Assembly: GCA_900660155.1 (NCBI GenBank)
Contig: CABFPE010000775.1
Span: 286,669 to 311,816, forward strand
Source of the DNA: Hofstenia miamia
Lineage: Eukaryota; Xenacoelomorpha; Acoela; Hofsteniidae
Length of the DNA stretch: 25,148 nt
Direction: 5' to 3'
The stretch's first letter is position 1. Each line of letters begins with the position of its first letter. The notes under the pieces were generated by a model, which was not told where the DNA came from, did no database searches, and saw only the letters and a program-made list of their open reading frames with translations. Positions 18,861 to 25,148 of the stretch are shown here, in pieces. A program made the position numbers and the translations under genes.

Positions 18861-20799
18861 AAATATATTTCTAATTTTATAAAAAATGTTGATTCCATAT
18901 TAGTTGAATTAGGAAATATATTAATTGAATTCCATCAATTATTAATTTTTTTGTTGTTATTTAGATATTATATTCAAAGTCTATGTTTTTACAATATATC
19001 TACAATATATATATATATAAGATAGTGTTTGTACTGAACAATAGGAAATCATTTTTCATTCATATATTATTAACAATTACTATGAACTTCAATTTTTGAA
19101 TTTTAAAATTTTTTAGAAAATTCTAAGAATAATGTCTACACATTTTAGAAATTTTATGATTTAAAGGCTCAATGTAAAGCAGTTATGTTTAAATGCACAC
19201 AAATGTAAACTGTAAAAACTTCATAAAATGCTATAAATGAAAATATTAATGCTGATAATTTTCAAATGCTGCAAATATAAATTTTTTATGACAAAGTATT
19301 TTATGTTTTTGGTCAATTTTAACTATGTATTCCTAAGTAATTCAAAAAATTAAATAATCATTTATTGCTTTGTTTAATTTGAGGAACTTCAGACATATAA
19401 TTATTAAAATTATAGAATTAACCTAATATTTCTTATTTCCTTCTTCATAGCTAACAAAGACTTTACCCATTGTTCTATAATTTATATTTTGCATTAGAGA
19501 GGTAAAAACAAAGAATAATGCAAAAAAATAATTTCCTAAATAATTTAATAATATTTTGATAAATGTTGTCGGGCAAGCAAAAAATTGCTTAATGATTCTA
19601 CATTAATTCTAGCAATATATACGTGTATTGTATACTATAATATTTGTAAATGGTGATATCTAATGCTTTGACAAGTTCATTTCCTAACAAGTTTTACTGA
19701 AATTGCTTTATCTAAGTTTAGCAAACATGATGTCATTTTAAGATATGCAACACTAATACACAACTTTTGTTGTACATAATATAATTTGAAATTTGCCAAT
19801 GATTTAATGCTTTGCAAATTATATACATTCACGGGGATTGATATTCCTTGTACTTCTTAAAGTGGGATTTTAGAAAAAATCATTTTAGTTTATATCCAAA
19901 TATTTTTTGTATTGAACTTTATAGATTTATTGGAAACCGATAAGATTTGGTTTGATGTTATTTTCTTATAATTAATCGAAATTACAGTCGTAATTAATTA
20001 CAAGCTTCAAAGTATTTTTCTATAAAGTTGTGTTTTATCCTGTACAAGATTTTAGAATTTATATATTAACTAATTACACATTTCGTCGTTTGAGATTTAA
20101 AATCATTTCGATAAACGATAATATATTCATGGGGTACCAGCAATATATAAATTTTGAAATGTTTATTCTTTGAAGGTATCATTTATGGGTTTTGTCTCTA
20201 TCGAAGTTAAAGTGCACGTAAATAAAAAATAGTGCTGTGTGAATGTTTCTAGAAGTCAATCACTAATTCAATATTTTCTAAGTGCTAATTGTTTTGCAAA
20301 TACAGGTATCATTTAATATGTTTTTGATAAAAACACCTAACAGGTCCCCGTGGATATAGAAATTCCGCATCAAAATAAATCAAATCAATTGGCTCTTACT
20401 TATTGATATCAATTGGTATCAATTCAAATAAACAGAAATGTGCAATTATCAGTACTACAAGTTTTGGCTACAATATATTCCTTAAGCATTTCAATGAAAT
20501 TCACCAACTTTATGAAGTCATGTGTGTAAATGAAGAACACAGTTCATTAATGTGCTATATTAGTTATATATATTTAAATATTCATCCTACGTTGATGCAA
20601 AGTTCCAAATGTAGTAGACTCATTATNTTAAGGATGTTTAAATGTTCATGCTCTTAGAATAAATTTAATATGCTCATATTACTTTGTTGCTTGTTCAATA
20701 ATTGATCTTTGTTATGGTTCTGCAATCTTCGTATTGGGTGTTCTCATTATTATATTAAAATTGTTTTTTCTATCATGATGTTGATGCATATATATTTCT
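18861..20799. other. AT-rich 3' flank of the SNARE gene, no further gene seen
   Basis: The first part is presumably the R-SNARE 3' UTR, but no poly(A) site can be chosen with confidence; an AATAAA occurs only far downstream near 20220. A short TA tract lies at 19005-19019. One undetermined base (n) is at 20627. Open frames here are short and have no recognisable motifs. Confidence 0.5.
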
Positions 20800-21758
20800 G
20801 ACATTTGATGACCTGATAGGTGCTCATTGATCCTATTTATAAAATGGCGCTTAGTTTCCCAGATGTAAGAAATATTTCATTCTTCACAATTGTATTTATA
20901 AACAAACTAGGAAACTAGCATTTTTTCGATAGGATCTTTGTTCTTAAAATTGTCTGACGTTTTCTTTGATTGCAAAATTTGTGTTAACTTAGTCAATTTT
21001 AATCGTGTATTATGACCTTTATCCGTACTCTTAAAAGATTTTGATTGTCCTCAATATATGGTAATTTCCAATATATTGGTATTTTATCTTCATCATTTGC
21101 TTTGTTACATTCAATAGACTTTGAGGTGAGAACTTGGTCAACAATATTTTTAATCAATTTATGTGGATAGCCGTTCTTTTCAAATATTTATTATAATCCA
21201 GTTATAGATTCAATTATGTTAGTATAATTTAAAGAAATTTTCGATTTAATAAGCACTTAATTGTGTTGATCTTGTACTTTGGGTCACAAAAAGATTGATA
21301 AGGAATGCATAACGTGGTATTTGATGGTTTGCGATACATCTTTGTTTCATAGTGGTGTTGGTCCAACGTTATTGTTACATCTAGAAAATTTAGACTGCGA
21401 TTTTGTTCTTCTTCTACTGTAAATTGTATTTCAGGTAGGCATCCATTTAAAAATAGCATAAAGTTTTCTACATTTTCTTTATCTTCAAACATAGCAAATA
21501 TGTCATAAGCGTATCGGTAATATACCAGTGGTTTATTAATCTTTAGTGTTTGAAATTCTCTTTCAATTATATCCATAGCAAAGCTAGCCATGGAAGGACC
21601 TAATGGCGATCCCATTGCCATACCGTCAATTTGTTCGTAGATAGTTCCATTAAAAGTGAATTTCACATTGAGACATGCTATGTTTAACAATTTTCTTAAG
21701 GTAGTATGGGATATGGAAATTTCATGTTCTGGTATTAAATTCAAGATGTGATCAATTG

Positions 21759-21801
<43 letters not shown>

Positions 21802-21861
21802 TACATAATTCCATAACATTGGCTGCATTTGTAGTGATTTGAATGCACTGTTGCGTAACAC
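20800..21861 (-). mobile_element. Penelope-like element remnant (RT plus GIY-YIG)
   Basis: The minus-strand frame 21861-21229 (210 codons) carries Penelope-like RT signatures in order: a 'TFNGTIYEQIDGMAMGSPLG' region (block with QxDGxAMGSPLGP), the 'YYRY..DIFAMF' palm region whose catalytic pair looks altered, 'LNFLDVTI', and 'TKMYRKPSNT'. Further on, to ~21000, thumb-like pieces 'KNGYPHKLIKNIVDQV' and 'KLPYIEDNQNLLRVRI' appear in the expected order. At ~20910-20820 a degenerate GIY-YIG endonuclease core reads 'NISYIWETKRHFINRINEHL'. This RT-then-GIY-YIG order is specific to Penelope-like elements. The N-terminal part is missing: coding similarity starts right beside a (TA)n tract. The copy is inactive. 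Confidence 0.78.
21759..21805. repeat. (TA)n microsatellite at the truncated end of the Penelope-like element
   Basis: About 20 AT units with CATATATACAT at the right edge. It forms the 'YIYIYI' stretch in the open minus frame and marks where recognisable element sequence begins, so it is probably part of the 5'-truncation junction. Confidence 0.9.
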
Positions 21862-23189
21862 TCACTTCCGGTTTTTCGAAAGTTCAGGAAATTTTTGGTA
21901 AAAAACCCATTATATACTTAAATAATCTGAATATTTTCTAGAAGCATTTCATTCATATATAGTTTGTTTGAAATTTTAAATATTTTCATTTTCAATTTGC
22001 CTTGCAGATATTTACAAAAATACTTGCAAATATGTTCCGTAGTATTACTAAGATAATTTCTAGGCTTTACTAATAAGAATTGCATATTAACAGCATTGAC
22101 TCAAAATTTGTGAGAAACAAAAGTGTTAATTTAAAGTTATTTTCTAGCTTTGTTATGATTAACTTTAAGGAGTTTCGTATAAATTCACAAAATATTATTA
22201 TCAGCATATTTGAATATTTAACATGTATATGAAATAGTAAATCACCGAATATTAAGCCCTTAGGAATCTCTTGATTTCTAGTAATCGCATTAGAAAGCAA
22301 ACAAATTTAACACAATCACTGCATTTAAATTAGAATAGGCGATCAGTACTCTTTCCTTTGACATTCAATCCTAGAAATAAATGGCTTGGCCAATTTTTTC
22401 TCGATTGGTGGGGCATTAATTGGACATTGTACATGTTTTTTGTTTGTGTTATATTTCTTAAACCAAATCTTTTCAAATGTTTTGGTTGTAATTTTTGATC
22501 AACTAAAGAATAGTAAGAGGGAGGTTTTTACCTATTTCGATGATAAGTGTTTCAATTTTACTAAATCAAAATGATTCCTTATAATTAAAGCGTTTTTTTT
22601 AAAACAGCGACTTGAACAACTCATAGTTTACATAGGAGGTCGCTCTTTTGAACCAAAGTCATATCCATCTCGCTTAAGCCATTATTCAGAAGTAAGCTAT
22701 ACAGGACAAATATGGCGGCAAGCACTTACGCTATGTCCAAAAATGTAATGTAAAATTTAAAGAAAAGCGGAAAAATCAGTTGCTCTATAATTGATTAAGT
22801 AGGTTATACTGACCCTCACTTTATACTTCATTGCCTTCGTCAATAATTCCCGTAGTAACTGTCCAAAATTTGATAATAAGAAGTTTCTTTTATTAGTTAC
22901 AACGTGGATTATTAAATATGAGATGGATTGGAAGCTGAATTTTAGCAAAGCCATACGGGGTCCTATGTGTTAACGCTGAGTATATATAATGCAGGTGCAT
23001 AACAAAAATTAATCTCGCCAGTTAATCATTCACACAATATTTTGAAAGAATTAGTATATTCTAAAATTAGCTTTTAAAGACATTTGAGCACAATAATCTT
23101 AGTTTCTAGATAAATAATCAATAAATTATTTTTTAATTGAGAAGTATGTACCCTTTCAATAGTAATATCCTAATTGCTCATGTAAGTCA
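21862..23189. other. AT-rich stretch without recognisable features
   Basis: Short open frames on both strands (for example minus 22300-22070 and plus 22386-22574) have no motif I recognise and have the composition of translated AT-rich non-coding DNA. No RNA gene or repeat was found. Confidence 0.5.
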
Positions 23190-23709
23190 AAATGTTTGAT
23201 TGATCACTAAACCTGTGAATAAGTTTATGGTTTGCATAATATTTGAGAGTGTTGCTTCATGTCCATCCTGAAAATTGAATTTGAAATGTAAGATCGTCGT
23301 TAATTTTAATAGCACTTTTATATGTAATCAAGCTTGAATTGTTGTCAAACGGAAATATTACTAATACAGCGTCTGATTTTGTAATAGTAAGAGCATCACT
23401 TGGGATATGAACATTTTGAGGAAATCCAACTGGAAAAAGTCAGATATTTTTTATTAGGCTTTGGTTACTCTAAATAACCGATTTCAACAAGTGGGTATGC
23501 CCGCAATTTCTCACCTTGCGTGATTAGGGATATGCTCGAAAACGTAGATGCCTACCCGTTGTCTTTTTGCAAACGATTGAATAAATGAAATCGTCTTCTT
23601 CAAAATTTAATTTACATACAACACTTTCTTTTTTTGGAATGAACTCTTCTCTGCGTAAATTCTTTATCAACTCTCTTTTAACAGCTTCATCTTTTGGGAA
23701 TCGATGGAC
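23190..23709 (-). pseudogene. THAP-domain gene remnant, possibly two exons
   Basis: The minus strand from 23709 reads 'VHRFPKDEAVKREL', then 'LRREEFIPKK', then 'VVCKLNFEEDDF'. This is the second half of a THAP zinc finger (HxFPxD...W/LxxxxRR..F.P....C..HF..DDF). A second open piece (23429-~23260) contains 'KSDAVLVIFPFDN', the position of the conserved AVPTIF box. A possible intron 23430-23555 (ACGG|GTAGGC ... TTTTTCCAG) joins the two pieces in frame. Oddities: the last zinc ligand (His in C-x2-H) is Asn, AVPTIF is degenerate, and the N-terminal C-x(2-4)-C is not found because the tRNA tandem array begins there. THAP domains bind DNA in host regulators and P-like transposases; this looks like a decayed or truncated copy. 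Confidence 0.5.
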
Positions 23710-23983
23710 TTAGATATCTTGGAACTGGTATATGTTTCACATTTTCAAGTATAAATTATTTCACAAATGAAAATTGCAATTCGAATATTTTTAGTGCAAT
23801 ATAAATTATTATTATTAAACAAATGTATTTTAAGTCTGTACAAATTTTAGATTTATAATTTAAAATTCACTAATTTTCAATTATTAAGATTTAGTAAAAA
23901 ATTATAGCCTATTAAAAAGCTGTCAGTTAGTTATCGAATATAATATAATAACATTTAAGCAAATAGTATAAAAAATAAAAAAT

Positions 23984-23996
23984 GAGCTATAGGAGC
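23984..23996 (-). pseudogene. tRNA-Ile stub (5' end only)
   Basis: GAGCTATAGGAGC is identical to the last 13 bases of the intact tRNA locus as read on the plus strand (25133-25145), that is, the tRNA 5' acceptor strand and start of the D-arm. It sits at the same place in the first repeat unit. The remaining ~73 bases are missing. Confidence 0.65.
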
Positions 23997-24306
23997 TTAA
24001 AATTTGGGATAAAAAATTACTTTGTAAAGGCTTCTATAAAACATCTATATTTTTGATTATATTTTCAAGTATAAATTCCTAAGCAAATCAAACTTGCAAT
24101 TCGAATATTTTTAGTGAGTAACTTGCTATCATTAAACAAATATATTTATAATATTTTCCCAAAAAATTTTAATTTAATAATTTAAAATTTAAAAATTTTC
24201 AATTTTTTAAATAATATTAAAAAATTCCTAGCCTATTTAAAAGTTTTAAATAATTTTTAAAAAAAATTTAGTAACCTTTATTCAAAAAAATTGAATATTA
24301 AAAAAT

Positions 24307-24393
24307 GCTCCTAGGGGGGGTTGAACCGCCCAATTCCGCATTGCCTATACCGTTTAAAAATACCTCGCTCTTAACCGACTTAACTATAGGAGG
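24307..24393 (-). pseudogene. tRNA-Ile(UAU)-like pseudogene
   Basis: It aligns over its whole length with the intact gene at 25060-25145 and keeps 'TTCCGCATTGCCTATAC'. The D-arm and anticodon stem are altered, the T-stem has a G7 run and the acceptor no longer pairs fully. Part of the damage resembles homopolymer smoothing and may be a consensus error rather than biology. Confidence 0.65.
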
Positions 24394-24702
24394 TGAAAAT
24401 TTTCATTTCAAAATTAATTTGTAAAAGCTTCCATAAAAAAACTATATTTTTTATTATATTTTTAAAGAAAAATTCTTTAGAAAATAAAATTTTAAATTTA
24501 AATTTTTTTAGTAAAAAAAATTTTTTTTTTTAAAAAAAATATTTTAAAAAAATTCCTTAAAAAATTTTTAATAAAAATTTTAAATTTAAAAAAATTTAAT
24601 TTTTAAATTTCAAAGAAAAATTCCTAACCCTTTAAAAAATTTTAAAAAATTTTTAAAAAAAATTTTGTAAAAATTTTTAAAAAAAATTGAAAATTAAAAA
24701 AT

Positions 24703-24785
24703 GGCCCTAGGCGGGGCCAAAACCCCGGTTTCCCCCTTCCCCTTAAGTTTTTTAAAAAAGCCCCCCTAACCACCTTGTAAAAACT
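24703..24785 (-). pseudogene. heavily corrupted tRNA-Ile locus
   Basis: It lies at the tRNA position of the third unit. 'CCCTAGGCGGGG' and 'CCTAACC' remain, but most bases are replaced by runs of the neighbouring base (CCCC, TTTTTT, AAAAAA). It cannot fold as a tRNA as written. Confidence 0.5.
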
Positions 24786-25059
24786 TTTTTTTATATATCT
24801 ATATTTTTTAATATAATTTCAAGGATAAATCTTTAGGAAATCAAATTTACAATTCGAATATTTTTAGTACAGTAACATATTATCGTTAAACACATATATT
24901 TAAAATAATTCCATAAAAGTATTTATAATAATAATTTGAAATTCACAAATATTATATTGTTAATATACAATGAAAAATTCCTAGCCTATTAACAAGTTTT
25001 AAATAATTATTAACAAAAATTTAGTAGCATCTATGAAAAACAATTGAATATGAAAAATT

Positions 25060-25145
25060 GCTCCTAGGCGGGCTAGAACCGCCGACTTCCGCATTGCCTA
25101 TACTGTCTATAAGTACGGCGCTCTAACCGACTGAGCTATAGGAGC
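25060..25145 (-). tRNA. tRNA-Ile(UAU) with 13-nt intron
   Basis: The minus-strand sequence folds as a full cloverleaf: acceptor GCTCCTA/TAGGAGC (7 perfect pairs), D-arm GCTC-AGTCGGTTA-GAGC with GG, anticodon stem CCGTA/TGCGG, variable AAGTC, T-arm GGCGG-TTCTAGC-CCGCC. The loop reads C-T-TAT-A, then a 13-base intron (25095-25107) at the canonical position after base 37, then A. Anticodon TAT is at 25109-25111. The next base (25059) gives discriminator A, as in isoleucine tRNAs. A-box (TAGCTCAGTCGG) and B-box (GGTTCTAGCCC) are intact. tRNA-Ile(UAU) genes of many animals carry introns. It decodes AUA. Confidence 0.93.
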
Positions 25146-25148
25146 TGA

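Larger units (their letters stand above)
23735..25148. repeat. tandem array of ~375-395-bp units carrying tRNA-Ile(UAU) loci
   Basis: Four units share an anchor of the type 'TTTTCAAGTATAAAT...AATTCGAATATTTTTAGT', found near 23781, 24101, ~24496 (corrupted) and 24854, plus 'AAATTCCTAGCCTATT' and a tRNA-Ile locus or stub on the minus strand. Spacing is 320 bp for the first pair (that unit lost most of its tRNA) and about 376 bp on average afterwards. The array continues past the window end. Confidence 0.8.

Noticed and set aside
22070-22300. 76-residue minus-strand ORF near the Penelope-like element
   Set aside because: Considered as the element's missing N-terminus, but no Penelope signature is present and composition is that of translated AT-rich DNA.

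Overview
The window reads as AT-rich nuclear DNA of an invertebrate-type animal. The evidence is a split R-SNARE (synaptobrevin/VAMP) gene, an intron-bearing tRNA-Ile(UAU) gene, and remnants of Ty3/Gypsy-like LTR, P-element/THAP, Penelope-like, LINE and DDE_3 (Tc1/IS630-like) mobile elements. No species can be named from the sequence alone.

Region 1 (1-10336) is two nested LTR retroelements of one family. The younger one (1-6801, 5' part outside the window) shows an RNase H region, an integrase, a 1189-codon third ORF where env would sit, a polypurine tract and a 1149-bp 3' LTR. Exactly where that LTR ends, the sequence becomes the second half of an older, broken copy of the same third ORF (6802-9435). 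This copy holds a ~770-bp MITE-like insert and is closed by its own ~900-bp LTR (9436-10336). The simplest reading is that the younger element inserted into the third ORF of the older one. The third-ORF protein has no visible signal peptide or membrane segment, so it is not an ordinary envelope protein, and I do not recognise it.

Region 2 (10340-14000) is a transposon graveyard: a P-element/THAP9-type transposase remnant without its THAP domain, a probable third remnant of the LTR family with an LTR-like start at 12673, and a LINE reverse-transcriptase tail on the minus strand.

Region 3 (14909-18860) is the host gene. A 75-bp coding exon and a 237-bp last exon, separated by a 3.6-kb intron, encode a 103-residue tail-anchored R-SNARE. 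All coupling layers look SNARE-like except layer zero, where the diagnostic arginine is a histidine. The intron contains a DDE_3 transposase remnant, a short LINE-like remnant and TA microsatellites.

Region 4 (18861-23730) is mostly non-coding. It holds a minus-strand Penelope-like RT plus GIY-YIG remnant that stops at a (TA)n tract, and a minus-strand THAP-domain remnant with a possible short intron.

Region 5 (23740-25148) is a tandem array with a ~375-395-bp unit. Each unit carries a minus-strand tRNA-Ile(UAU) locus: one reduced to a stub, one corrupted, one almost unreadable because of homopolymer smoothing (probably a consensus artefact), and one intact with a 13-nt intron.
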